Assembly (NCBI GenBank): GCA_028023455.1
Contig: JAQFVV010000278.1
Coordinates: forward strand, 650,554-714,553
DNA: 64,000 nt
From: Epiperipatus broadwayi
Taxonomy: Eukaryota > Onychophora > Udeonychophora > Euonychophora > Peripatidae
Direction: 5' to 3'
A program made the position numbers and the translations under genes. The notes under the pieces were generated by a model, which did no database searches, was not told where the DNA came from, and was given only the letters and a program-made list of their open reading frames with translations. Of this stretch, positions 12,073 through 24,300 are shown piece by piece; position 1 is the first letter of the stretch, and each line of letters begins with the position of its first letter.

Positions 12073-14290
12073 ATAAATGAAAGAACAGCAGAATTGGATT
12101 ATATTTTGTCTAACAGAAAATAAATATTTCAAGATTTTAATATTCTTAATAAATTTAACACAGGAAGTGATCATTGATTAGTAAGATGTAAGATATGTGT
12201 TAATGCAAAACTAGAGAGATAAAAAATATTAAGAAAAACAATATTTACAGTTAATATTCCTAATCTTCAGAAGCATTCTAATAAATTCAAATTAGAACTT
12301 CCAAATCGGTTTCATGTTTTAATAGATTTTAAACATGATTAAGATTTGAATGAAATTAATATGAAAATAACTGATATACTTTTAAAAACTGCAACAAAGA
12401 TAGCTGGTAGAAAAAGTAAGCAATTGACTGATAAAATTTCTACAGAGACTAGAGAATTTATGGAGAAAAGAAGGAATATGAAGATATACAAAAATGATGA
12501 ATGAAATAAGATTGAATGTCTTGAATTTTGTAAAATGGTACAGAAAAGAGTTGAAAATGATATAAGAAAGTATAACTGTGAATGAACAAGGAAAGTTGTA
12601 GAAGAGAATAAAAGTCTTAAGAGTGAAAAACAACATTTTGGTATTGGTAGGAAATTTATATCTGCAATAAGAAAAAAAATGGAATTATTACTAAAAAGAG
12701 AGATGATATCATGAAATTAGTAGAAGATTTTTATCAAGAATTATATAGTAATAAAGAACAAGAACCTCCTATATCTATTATATCTTTCGATTTGCCCAGA
12801 AGTTTAAATAGAAGAAGTGAGACATGCAATTAAATTTATGAAGAAAGAAAAAGCTCCAGGTAATGATAGAATTATAATTGATATATTAAAAGAAGCAGGT
12901 GAAGAAATAGAAATTTTTTAGCAAAGTTATATACCAAATGTCTATATGATAATGATGTACCAGGTGATTGGAAGAATGCAGTATTAATATTAATATTTAA
13001 AAAAGGTGATAAAGGTATTAGGAATTACAGACCTATCAGCCTTTTATCAGTTTTATACAAAAATTTTACCAAGATAATTACAACTTGTCTACTGTGAACA
13101 TTGGATTTCCACCAACCAAGAGAACAATTTGGTTTTAAAAATGGTTTTAGTACAGTAGATCTTGTCCAGGTATTCAGAGAAGTTATAGAAAGGACAAATG
13201 AATATGAGTTGCCATTATGCTTTGGATTTGTAGATTATGAAAAGGCATTTGATTGTATAAACATTTCCTCAGTGATTAAATGATTGGATCATCAAGGTAT
13301 AGATCCAGGATATTGTCATATTTTAAAGAATAATAATAAAAATGCAACAGCAACAATTAGATTATTTAATGATACTAAGAATGTCAATATTGAGAAATAT
13401 GTAAGACATGTTGACTTCATATCTCCAAACTTTTTGCAGCAGTGCTGCAAGAAGTATTTTGTGGATCAAAATGGGAAGCTAAAGGAGTGAAAGTAAATGG
13501 AGATTATTTAAGTCATTTAAATTTTTCAGGTGATGTAGTTATTTTTGCAAATAATGCTTTAGACTTGCAGTTAATGTTGTAAGAGTTATCAGATGATAGT
13601 AGAAAAGTTGGACTAAAGATAAATGTTATAAAGCCTGACATAATGTTTAATGAATTTTCTCAAAACATGAAAATAAAGATTGATTATGATGAGTTAGAAG
13701 AAGTTAACAGTTACAAATACCTTGGTCAGATTATTAGTACATATGGAAACATAATGGATTAAATTAATCATAGAATTAAACTTGGTTGGTGTGCATTTTA
13801 TATAAATAACTTGATACTAAAGGAGATATGCCTATGTGTTTGAAAAGGTATATTTTTAATAAATGTGTTTTACCAGTTCTTACTCATGGATCTGGGACTT
13901 GAACACTTAATACAAGTGTAATACAGAGACTTCAGACCACTCAAAAAAGTATGGAGAGATACATGTTGAGAGTAACAAGAAGAGATTAAAAACACAACAT
14001 ATGGGTAAGTGAACAAACAGATGTTACTGACCTCATTGTAAAAATTAAAAGACAGATGTTGAGTTGGGATAGACATATTGTTAGAAGAGATGATAATATA
14101 TGGACAATTGAAATTATAAACTGGATTCCAAGAGATTGTAAAAGACCCAGAAATAGACCACATGTGAGATGGATGGATGAAATAATAAAGTGTTCAAGGG
14201 TGATGTGGTGAAGGGATGCTAAAGATCAGAGAAGATGGATTGAATGTGGAGAGACCTTCATCCTACAGTGGACTGATAATGGTTGATAAT
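12073..14290 (+). pseudogene. RTE-type LINE, 5'-truncated and mutated
   Basis: Follows the RTE-clade ORF2 from the end of the endonuclease to the C-terminus. AELDYILSN, then GSDH-LVRCKICVNAKLER (endonuclease end, about 12090-12240). [19 protein letters not shown] (about 12848), [20 protein letters not shown] and [13 protein letters not shown] (12955-13070). REQFGFKNGFSTVDLVQVF and CFGFVDYEKAFDCIN (13119-13265, RT motif A). SHLNFSGDVVIFANN (about 13511-13557), where the F-A-D-D catalytic motif should be. Then VNSYKYLGQIIST, RRDDNIW and W-x-RDAKDQRRWIECGE. Motif C is degraded to S-G-D-V and several in-frame stops are present, so it cannot move. The 5' end begins about where the window-end copy (63.74 kb on) stops, so the two together span most of the family's ORF2. 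Confidence 0.9.
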
Positions 14291-14291
14291 A

Positions 14292-14340
14292 TATACTAAA
14301 AATCCATGTCTGTATTTCTTCAATATATATATATATATCA
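14292..14340. repeat. RTE 3' tail and (AT)n
   Basis: CCATGTCTGTATTTCTTCAA follows the RTE stop and leads into (AT)n at about 14321-14338. Near-identical words recur at 18218-18295 without an RTE body. Confidence 0.5.
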
Positions 14341-14905
14341 AATTTCTTCAACTACATTTAAAACAGAAATTTCGGCCTGTTTTTAAATATTTTAAATTAT
14401 TTAAACTTTTTATAAAAAAAGGATTAGTCTTCCCTCAAATTCTCCAACAATTTTATTAAATGTAGTTGTTATATCATGATATCAAAATGATTTTTTAATC
14501 ATGTTTTATATTTCAAACTGTGTACTCCATTGACAAATATATCAGATGTTTCAATAAACTTTTTATTTATGACTTTTTCATAACATATTTTACATAATCA
14601 TGGTAACTTTATCATCAAATTGGATACAACTAAAAACACTTTCACTATACTATATATAAAATATTAAATACAACCTTTATATATTTATGCTCTTGAGATA
14701 TCACCAAAATCATATGTTATATTTAAAACAATAACAAATAAAAATATTAAATTATATAGTTAAGTTTACATGTTCTGAGATGCATTCAACTTAATATTAT
14801 TAGATATTTTGTCTATACCCGAATCTATATAATTTTATATTTTCTGGCATTATTTTCATTGCAAATTTTTCATTAAATTGAAAACACAAACAAATATTCT
14901 TTATA

Positions 14906-15130
14906 AACAATGAGGATTGCCAATTCCTTAACAAGCTTTGTGATAAATGGTTAGCCAGAGAAAGCACTTAAAATATCTCTGTCAGGAACCCCCCCCCCCC
15001 AAACCTCTGACCATGGTTTTGTGCCAAAGGTTTAAATGGGAGGGGGGGTTCTGACAGAGATATTTTAATTGCTTTCTCTGGCTAAGCATTTATCACAAAG
15101 CTTGTTGAGGAATTGGCAATCCTCATTGTT
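14906..15130. repeat. Short fold-back with ~90-bp arms and poly-C/poly-G
   Basis: Left arm about 14906-15000 (CAATGAGGATTGCCAATTCC and on to TCTCTGTCAG and a C run). Right arm about 15038-15130 is its reverse complement (G run, CTGACAGAGATATTTTAATT, GGAATTGGCAATCCTCATTG). The loop is about 37 bp and contains CCATGG. Arms are nearly identical, so it is recent or gene-converted. No coding content; likely a fold-back MITE. Confidence 0.85.
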
Positions 15131-16350
15131 CATATCTTACAAGCTTATGAGAATTGAGTCATGTGATCTATGACTTTTATTTTGAAATATTCTTTATGTT
15201 TCAAAATAGAAATATTGCAGGATAAGTTTTATTTTAATGTATATATAATACAATAAAATATCAGTTAATTAAAATATTGTTAACAACAATAAAAATTGAA
15301 AGTATGTATATAATAATTAATTGCAATTATATTTATTAATTTTGTTGTTGTTATTCATATGTAATTTAGATGGAAGATAATTACTTTTCCATCAATGCGA
15401 TATGAATAGACAGCTCTTCATACTAATAAATATTTTAACAGAATGGTCAATCCACCCATTTATAAAATCTGCTATGAAATAAACCAATATTTATTGACTG
15501 ATGGAAATATAGCAAAATTATTTAAAGATTAGATTTTTCATTCAGTTTATTTCTTGTAAAAGTTCAAATTATTTATCCCAGGAATATCTCATTTTATTTC
15601 CTTATGATAATGAACTATATTAGTTTTTAAAATGTAATTAAATAATTTCATTAATAACATGATTTTATAGAGAGGGTTCTCTGTTCATAGTGCATGAATG
15701 GAATGGTAGCTTATTAGCTATAATATATATATATATACTTCAGTCCCTCACCCCAAAATAAGCTTTAATCAGACAATAAACCCTAACATGATTTTTCAGG
15801 ATGCCGATAACATAAGTCCTACTGCAAACATAAGCATAGTTAAAATTGTCAGCCAGATAGATGGCTTTTGTTTTCCATTGAAACACACAACGGCCATAGT
15901 GAAAGACAAAGTAATGAATGTATAAATAAACAATATTATTTACATTGAAGGTTTAAATAAATGGTAATATAAATTATATATACTTATGTATTTTCTGTTG
16001 ACTACTTATATTTTCTACAAATGTATTTCTATCTGTATGGAAAAACAATTTTTTCTCACCTGAATCAGGTAATCAAATAATTGGCTTTATGCACAACTAA
16101 ACAAACGTTTCTAATGTTATTTACTACAATAAACTAGTCAGTATATTAAACAATTTATAATTTCATTTACATATTTTAGATACTTATTTTGTTTATAATT
16201 ACTAATTAGAGATTTAGTTTTAGAGTTTCATTACAGCAGCTTGTAAATATTCAAAATAAAAGAAAAAAAAAACAGTTTGATTTCTTAAACATCTTTTCCT
16301 AAATGATTTTAAATAATGGATTTGATTTTAATAATCAAAATTTATCTTAA
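15131..16350. other. AT-rich stretch, nothing recognised
   Basis: A segment at about 15745-15900 is less AT-rich (CCTCACCCCAAAATAAGC and beyond) but has no open frame or repeat partner in the window that I can find. Confidence 0.4.
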
Positions 16351-16352
16351 GT

Positions 16353-17135
16353 TAAATGTTGTAATTATAAATTTATTAAACACACATTGATTATGTAAGT
16401 AATATTTACTGAGGCTATAACCTCGATAATATGTGTATAAAATGCAATAGTAGTGATCTCTACAGGTACTTTAACCACAAGCTTACACTATGGAAGAAAA
16501 GAGGGGAACCCTTCTTTACTTCAACCTACTTTCTATTTAAATAGGTGAAGCTGAAGCGGTTAGATCTGCGAGTGTGAAGCTATTCAATACTTCACTGATT
16601 AAGTCCACATTTCTTATTACACATTAATACTCGTGAAATCTTTCGATTTACAATGAGTCAATGGAAAGATTTTATATTTAGAAATCTATTACAGTAATTT
16701 AAAGTTGTAATTATAAATTTATTAAATGCACATTGATTACGCATTTTATACGCATATTATCGAGGTTATAGCCTCAGTAAATATTACTTACGTAATCAAT
16801 GTGCATTTAATAAATTTATAATTACAACTTTAAATTACTGTAACAGATTTCTAAATATAAAATCTTTCCATTGACTCGTAAATCGAAAGATTTTGCGAGT
16901 ATTAATGTGTAATAAAAAATGTGGACTTAATCAGTGAAGTATTGAATAGCTTCACGCTCACAGATCTAACCGCTTCAGCTTCACCTATTTAAATAGAAAG
17001 TAGGTTGAAGTAAAGAAGGGTTCCCCTCTTTTCTTCCATAGCATAAGCTTGTGGTTAAAATACCTGTAGAGGTCCCTACTATCGCATTTTATACGCATAT
17101 TATCGAGGTTATAGCCTCAGTAAATATTACTTAAC
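16353..17135. repeat. Large palindrome P, arms ~370 bp
   Basis: Left arm about 16353-16730 and right arm about 16792-17133 are inverted copies. Mirror landmarks: GGGGAACCCTTCTTTACTTC against GAAGTAAAGAAGGGTTCCCC, GAAGCTGAAGCGGTTAGATC against GATCTAACCGCTTCAGCTTC, and CTTTCCATTGA-type words around 16660 and 16865. The central ~62 bp (GCATTTTATACGCATATTAT and GTTATAGCCTCAGTAAATAT) is itself a copy of the outer end (about 17083-17130). The structure is therefore end - arm - end - inverted arm - end. No coding content. Confidence 0.85.
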
Positions 17136-17557
17136 TTAAATGATAAATCTTTCTACTAAAGAAAATTCACTTTAAAAAGTTACAGAAGCAGAATTATTAT
17201 GAGCAATTTTGGAAAGTGTTTTGCAATGAGGGTGCTTGATAATAAATGGATGTGCTTATATGACATATGAATTTTCATAATTTAATATACCATGTGTTTA
17301 CATTTAATGTGCATGCACAAAATACAGAAATATTTTCTGAAGTTCTGTGCTTGCATTTTTTTGCTGCTTTTGTGTGGACAAATTATTTTTAACTGTAATC
17401 ATTTTTGTTATCACTCCTCTCTCATAAGTCTCCAATTAACACTTGATTTAATGGTGAAATTAAAACAGAATATTTTGATCTCCAGATAAGATGCATGAGA
17501 AAGGAAGAGTATAATTTGGCATTGGAATAAATGTTGATATTTAAACATGAAAACTTA
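17136..17557. other. AT-rich stretch, nothing recognised
   Basis: Contains an open frame at 17292-17489 with no recognisable features. Confidence 0.4.
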
Positions 17558-17632
17558 TTTAGCCTCAGGGAGGTTGTCAATTAATAATAATTGATAATTT
17601 TCTGGCAACATCAAAAGCAGAGATTATCTCTG
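17558..17632 (-). repeat. Family Z fragment
   Basis: GGTTGTCAATTAATAATAAT, TTGATAATTTTCTGGCAACA and TCAAAAGCAG resemble, in inverse orientation, the start of the family Z monomer at 46.17 kb (GATGTTACCATGAAATTATC and on). Confidence 0.4.
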
Positions 17633-17690
17633 TTTACATTGATATTTTTTATATCTGTTCCATTATTAATATATATATATAATTTTGTGT

Positions 17691-17962
17691 GGAGTTTGTT
17701 TACATTCATACATTGGCCAAACCAATTGTAGAATAAACATAAGAAGGAAGAATACATATTGGCAGTTAGAGAAAAATCTAATTCATCAGCCATTTATTCA
17801 CACATTAAATTGACTAACCATGACATTAATTTTAATAAAACACATATTCTGGCAAACATTGATCAATATGATCAAAGACTGCTAAGGGAAGATATTATGA
17901 TTTTTAATAGGCCTAAGAGAATAAATGAAAAGTGTGAATTAAAAGAAATTAACAATATTTAG
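17691..17962 (+). pseudogene. GIY-YIG remnant of a second Penelope-like lineage
   Basis: An upstream frame (17691-17760) reads HSYIGQTNCRI, with the Y-I-G-Q-T signature. After one frameshift the next frame (17759-17962) reads REKSNSSAIYSHIKLTNHDI, then NKTHILANIDQYDQRLLRED, then FNRPKRINEKCEL to a TAG. This matches the C-terminal half of Penelope-type GIY-YIG domains: S-A-I-x-x-H-I-x-x-T-x-H, K-I-L, R-x-x-R-E-x-x-x-I. The sequence differs clearly from the 5.7-8.4 kb element, so it is a different lineage. No RT part is visible upstream, so it is a fragment. Confidence 0.72.
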
Positions 17963-18201
17963 AAAAAGTTATTGGTGAATAAAATCGTTTTTAAAATGTC
18001 TCAACCAATAGAATTTGGGAATGAGGAGAAAATAACAAATAAAAAATAATGATTTCAAATGTCACACACACATTCTTATCATTTGAGAAAGAAAAAGCTC
18101 TGAGGGAAATACTTGTTATGGTACTGAAATGACAGCTATTTTGCTATTATATTTTTTTATACAGAAGTTTATGAAAATAATACTAAGAATTCATCATTTA
18201 T

Positions 18202-18285
18202 CTAATAGAATATATATATATAATACAAATCAATGTCTGTATTCTAATAGAATATATATATATAATACAAATCAATGTCTGTATT
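18202..18285. repeat. 42-bp direct tandem duplication
   Basis: CTAATAGAATATATATATAT and AATACAAATCAATGTCTGTA are repeated exactly once (18202-18243, 18244-18285). The CAATGTCTGTATTTCTTCAA end resembles the tail of the RTE LINE at 14292. Confidence 0.85.
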
Positions 18286-18289
18286 TCTT

Positions 18290-19100
18290 CAAAATAATAT
18301 ACGTAAATTTATAAATAAATATTTGAAAATACAGTACTTAAAAGTTTATAAAAATTATATGTATAACCGTAACTTAGAAGTGCTTTCAACTATCTTGTAA
18401 CTTTGACAACTATCACTTATTGTACCCTTACTAAAAAGAACAACTGAACTAAAAAAATCTGGATAACTAGGATATAACTATACAAAACTATAGTCAAGTT
18501 ATATATACAATGACTGCTAAGACAATTAAGATTATGACTAGCTCAAGATACACTACTAACATATAGTATCTAATAAAATTAATATTTTCTAATATTTAAC
18601 TATAAGAAATGTATTAAATTAGAATATAATAATGCTCAGGTTCATAATAAATAATTAGGGTTCTAACTAGAATACGCAACACATTCATTTTACTAACAAA
18701 TTTAATTTATAACTAGCTCATTCTTTCAAATAAAATACACTTGTAAAACTTTTCACATGAGACATTCAGTGAGGTACAATGGCATAAACATCGAGAATAC
18801 ATCCCTAAAGATACATTCTCAATAGCATGAGAATATTACCCACTAAATTCACATAACAAAATTACTACATAATACTTTCATGTCTTTAAACACATATACA
18901 ATAATCCTATTATTACTCTTTTTCTAAAAAATACTAATTGAAAATTTATCATTAATTGATATTTCTTATTTATCATTTTTCAATACAATCTTATTATTAT
19001 TTAGTAAGGCTGTAGGTATCCATATATAACTAGATAAATTAATTATTATATTACACCATAAAATACTTGTATAAATTTATGGTTACAATTTTTAATAATA
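18290..19100. other. AT-rich stretch, nothing recognised
   Basis: No recognisable gene or repeat. Confidence 0.4.
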
Positions 19101-19101
19101 T

Positions 19102-19795
19102 TAAATTGATATAGAAATAAAACAAACAAACTCCTTTTTAAAACTTGCTTTTTATATAACGATAATGATGAAAAAAAAATCCAATGTTTCGACTATTTCA
19201 TATAGTCTTTTTCAAGGTACACTAAAGTAAAATATATATAATAATAAATATCACAAATTCCAAAAAATATATAAAAAAAATAAAAACATTAAATTAAAAA
19301 TTACAAAATATATTCATAACCAAAAATTTACCTTATCTCCCACTTCCCTTTATTACAAACAATCACAACCTAAACATAAACATTTTATTTCATTTAAAAA
19401 AAAAAAAAAAAACTATATATATCCTTTAAAACATTTATTAAAAAATAGGTTTTTAATTAAATGTTTTAAAGGATATATATATATATAGCTTTTTTTTTAA
19501 AAAAAAAAAAAGAAATAAAATGTTTGTGTTTAGGTTATGATTGTTTGTAATAAAGGGGAGTGGGAGATAAGGTAAATTTTTGGTTATGAATATATTTTGT
19601 AATTTTTAATTTAATATTTGTATTTTTTTTTGGGGGGGGGGATATGTGATATTTATTATTATATATATATTATTTTAGTGTACCTTGAAAAAGACTATAT
19701 AAAATAGTCAAAACGTTGGATTTCTTTTTCATAATTATAGTCATATTAAAAGCAAGTTTTAAAAAGGAGTTTGTTTGTTTTATTTCTATATTGAA
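19102..19795. repeat. Large fold-back with GAAAC/GTC stem-loop near both ends
   Basis: Left arm about 19105-19430 is the reverse complement of right arm about 19455-19790 (GATATAGAAATAAAACAAAC against GTTTGTTTTATTTCTATATT, and CTTATCTCCCACTTCCCTTT against GGGGAGTGGGAGATAAGG). In the outer part of each arm is a stem-loop, read outward as TACCTTGAAAAAGACTATA, loop, ATAGTCGAAACATTGG (19181-19220 minus; 19681-19719 plus, with one change). This resembles a degenerate hammerhead. No coding content. Confidence 0.8.
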
Positions 19796-19799
19796 TATT

Positions 19800-20583
19800 T
19801 ATGAACTATTTTGGAAAAAAGAACTGTGTGATTGATATATTAAATTATTAAATTGATATAATCAATTTTAATTCTTGTCTTAAGTGAGTCTAATGTGAAG
19901 GAATTTTTAATCTAACTGATAGTAGTTTAGTTCAAGTTCGGAAATAACTTTTATATATAAGTTTACAGAATACGATAATTTCATATTTCTCTTCAGTTTT
20001 TGGAATTTACAGTTTTAAAATTAAAAATAATATTTTTTCTCTTAAATACTCTTTCAGTTTTCACCTAAAGCTATAACATAATTCAAATTTTAAATTTTGT
20101 GTTTAACATTTATAGTAAAATAAAAATTGTAAAGTGTGTGTTATCTTTTAAAAACAAAAATCAATAACTTTTATGTTAAACATTTTTTGCTTTTAGTTAT
20201 AATTTTACTATAATATAATAAATTTTAATATGTAATTTGATTTAATACATTAACAATTTTTACCCTCTTTTAGTTTGCTAATAAAATATTGAAGTTAATT
20301 TAATTTAGTACGTATTTTTTTTTTAAAAAAATTGATAATGGAGACTTTAAGAGAGAGAGCAAAAAATATTTGCACAATATTTTCTATTAATGTAAATGTA
20401 ACTATAACGTTTTGCAGATTTTAGTCTAATTGTTTAAGCTAAAATACACTTTTACATTTAACTTTTAAAACTAATGATTTACCCATTAATATAATTTGGA
20501 GCGAATTTTACATATATATATATGTTGTAACGAGTAAAAGAATGAATAATGGTTGAAATATTAAAGATTATTCATAGGGAGTA
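19800..20583. other. AT-rich stretch, nothing recognised
   Basis: No gene or family repeat seen. Confidence 0.4.
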
Positions 20584-20868
<285 letters not shown>

Positions 20869-21214
20869 ATAGATAATATGCGGGTGCATCTGTTTATAGT
20901 TTATTGAATATATATATATAACAATCCACTAGAATAAAGCTATATAATTTTTACAAAATGCCTATATAAAATTGAAGATTAATATCCTTTGCTATAGCCA
21001 GCTTCATGATATTCTGCCATCAGAAGTAGAAATACGTTAATATTTAATATTATTAAACTCTCACTCCAGTAACACTCCCACGTGAATTATCTACTTTCCA
21101 TAAACTGTGAATATTAACGCAATTACACTGTTTATTCAATACATTATCCATACTATTTATAAAATAGGACTCCTTAATTTTTTTTTTCATCAAATATATA
21201 AATATAAAATACAA

Positions 21215-21305
21215 TACCCGTTATAAAATATATGTATATATATAAGAAAACAAACAAAATTTACCGTTAATTTTTTTTGTTTTCTTATATATATATATAT
21301 TGTAA
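21215..21305. repeat. Small inverted repeat ending in (TA)n
   Basis: TATATATAAGAAAACAAACA at about 21236 mirrors TTTTGTTTTCTTATATATAT at about 21276 around a short AAATTTACCGTTAATTTTT spacer. Confidence 0.75.
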
Positions 21306-24300
21306 CAACTGAATGGGCACAAGGAATTGAGATACTGTGTATCTGCATTGAATATTTATATTGTATTTTTAAAAAAATGAAATAGCCTTAGAATTTTAAA
21401 ATTTTTTGTTGGAGATTGTTTGAAGCTTAGATATGGATTGATTATGCAGTTGATTGAGCACTTTATAAGTATTCATTATTATTATTGTAGTTAGTGAAAT
21501 ATTTAATGCCAGAAAGAGGGGTTGTTATTATAGGAATCAGTATATTTTTTGGGCAGGAAAATGCAGTTATTTTATGTTAGTGTTTAGTATTGATTTGAAT
21601 GTTTTCATAATCCCTTATTCATTGATACCTATCCCTTTATCAACATTAATAGTCACCTCAATTATATTTAGTCAAGATAGTTTAATATTTATAGTATAGT
21701 GTATGTGCATGCATGTATGACTCTGCATCATTTTCACTTCATTTTCATTTTTTTAATAACATTAAAGAATAGTACATTTAACCTGAAGACATTTAAGGAA
21801 CAGAAATTATCTTTAGTAATTTAACAAATATATTTCTTTTCAAGGATTAATGGGTATTTGGATAGGTGAATTATTTTATAAATTAAATAAATTATTCATC
21901 ATTTTGTTTAACAGTTAATTAATATTCATTCCTTTCCAGTTTGTAAAAGTTATTTTTTTTTATTAATATTATTTTTTTGTCTTGATTTACTTGTAAAAAA
22001 TCAAAATGATTTTTTTTTTTTTTTTAAAGAAAAGATTTTTTTTGAATATGTAATTAGCTTGGGTGCAAAAACATGGGAGTTAACCTTGGGAAAGGAAATG
22101 ACCTTTTGCTAGGAAAAAAGAAATATCTATATAACAGATAGCTTCCAGTAAAAATTGCTCATTATTGTGATAATTGCAGCCAATGCTCATTATAATTGTA
22201 ATTGCAGCCAGTTGCTGAAGTCAAATTGATTTAAAAAGCTTTGGAGTGAACTTCTAAAAAATCTTAGGTAATTCATTACGGAAGAATGTCTTTAATTGGA
22301 ATGCAGGAATAAATTTTAAGAAGGTACATTAGTTTTTCATTTCCCTCCTTAATTTTAAACATTTGAATTAACCAACTCATAATTATTAATATTTAAAAAT
22401 GTATATCGTTAGTGTTAAGATGGCATTACTTTATTTATCTATAATTAAGAAAGAAGATAGACTGCATGAACATTATTGTTATATAATTAATCCACGTGTG
22501 TCTTCTAATATATCTTGGAAATGTATGCAGGACTGTTTTTCAGAATTTATTTTGATTTTTCACCATCTTCTGTGTTATACTTTTATGAGAGTTAAATGCA
22601 AAATTAAGGATATGTGTATTTTGATATATCATGCCATGCTTAAATTAATTATAAAAAAAGTGACAGTATTTATTTATCTGGTATTTCTAAAAAATATAAT
22701 ATGTATTTAATGAAAGAAATAAAAATGTGAATTATTTCAAATAACCAAAGGAAACTCCTCATTAAATATTTACTTAAATTGGATGGAAGGACTGAAATGC
22801 AGTGCAATTTCTGTTCTCTTTGATAAAAATGCACTATAATAATAAAGTATTAATTGTGGAATTACTAATGAATCATGATATCTTAATTGGCAATATTCAA
22901 AAATAAACTATGTCTATACTAGATTATAAAATGTCAAATGATATTTAAGAAATTTATTCAGAACAATGGCTTACTTAATTTAAAACTACTACAGAGTGAA
23001 TAAAATAATTCCTGTTCAACTGTAGCTAAAAAGGTCTTAAATTTCCATCATAATAAAAAAAGAGAAATTGATTACTTATGTGTGGTTTAGTACCTCAAAT
23101 AGTTAGGCTATGAACATTGGAAGTGCTGGATCATATTTAAGTTGTGATTATATATATATTTTTTGATTATCCTACAGAAATTCATTTTGTGTTCAAATTC
23201 AGTTTGGAATCCGTACCCATATCTTTTCATAAACCCAGATTAGAGTTTTGTAAGCGAACTTTTTTTATTTTAGTCACAGAACAAATAACTTTTGTTTCTT
23301 TATTTTTTTATTGCTTGTCATTATGAATGTATATTATAGATAGATAGGCATACTTATTATTATGTTTTATTTATAATTTGGGTTATTATGATCTCCTAGA
23401 TCGTCTCGGAATGCGTATTCACGAGCAGTGGATACGTTGGTAAAAATTGATTTTGTAAAAATATGTCTTATTTTTCTTTTACGAAGGTAGAGAAAAGAAT
23501 TTTTTTTTCTTTTATCATATCATTAGAGAGAGGTTTACATTTATTTTATAGATTTTATTATTTCAAAATGAGAATTTTGGCTTTAAATCAATAAACGTAT
23601 AACTGAAATAGTTTGCTAGATATGATAAAGAAAGTTTGTTCGTAATAATTATAACTATTAAATTCTAAAAGTAACTTAAAGTTTATTCTGAATTAAAAAT
23701 AATACCTTAATGTATTATTTAATTATCATATTATCTGCATAGTATGTAACTTAGAATTAATTTTTTTTGTGTGTATATTCTTATCCACGCGTGTGTGTGT
23801 CTGTTTTGCACAATTATGACATTTGTTTAATAAAGTTCCGTTTGTGAATATTTTAGGTATAAATTTTGGATGTGTCGTACTCTATAGAATTGAACGGATT
23901 AGTATGTTATCTGTGTGTATTTATCTGCCAGTGTGTAAATATAATGTTAGACATGTAGAAGAGCTTTGTGAATGGAAAGTAATCTGGATGCATTCTAATA
24001 TTTGTAGGGATAAAAGATTTTGCTTATTTAGTATATTTTAATAATTTCCATGAGTATAGCCTAGTTTATATTATACATGTATTATGAAATGATAGTTTTG
24101 AAGTTATGTGATGTTTTTCTTAGGATCTTGGTGATGAGGAAAAGATTCCCCACCAACAATGTATTTGGAATTAAGTGAATTATTGTAGAAATATTAAGTA
24201 AAGAGTTTATTCACTCCTCATGTGAATTTCCCTTGGAACATGTAGTCTGTATAATCATGAATATATAGATCTGTGTTATTTAATATGTGGCCAGATAAAT

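Noticed and set aside
12382-12636. Minus-strand open frame over the LINE
   Set aside because: Shadow of the plus-strand RTE reading frame.
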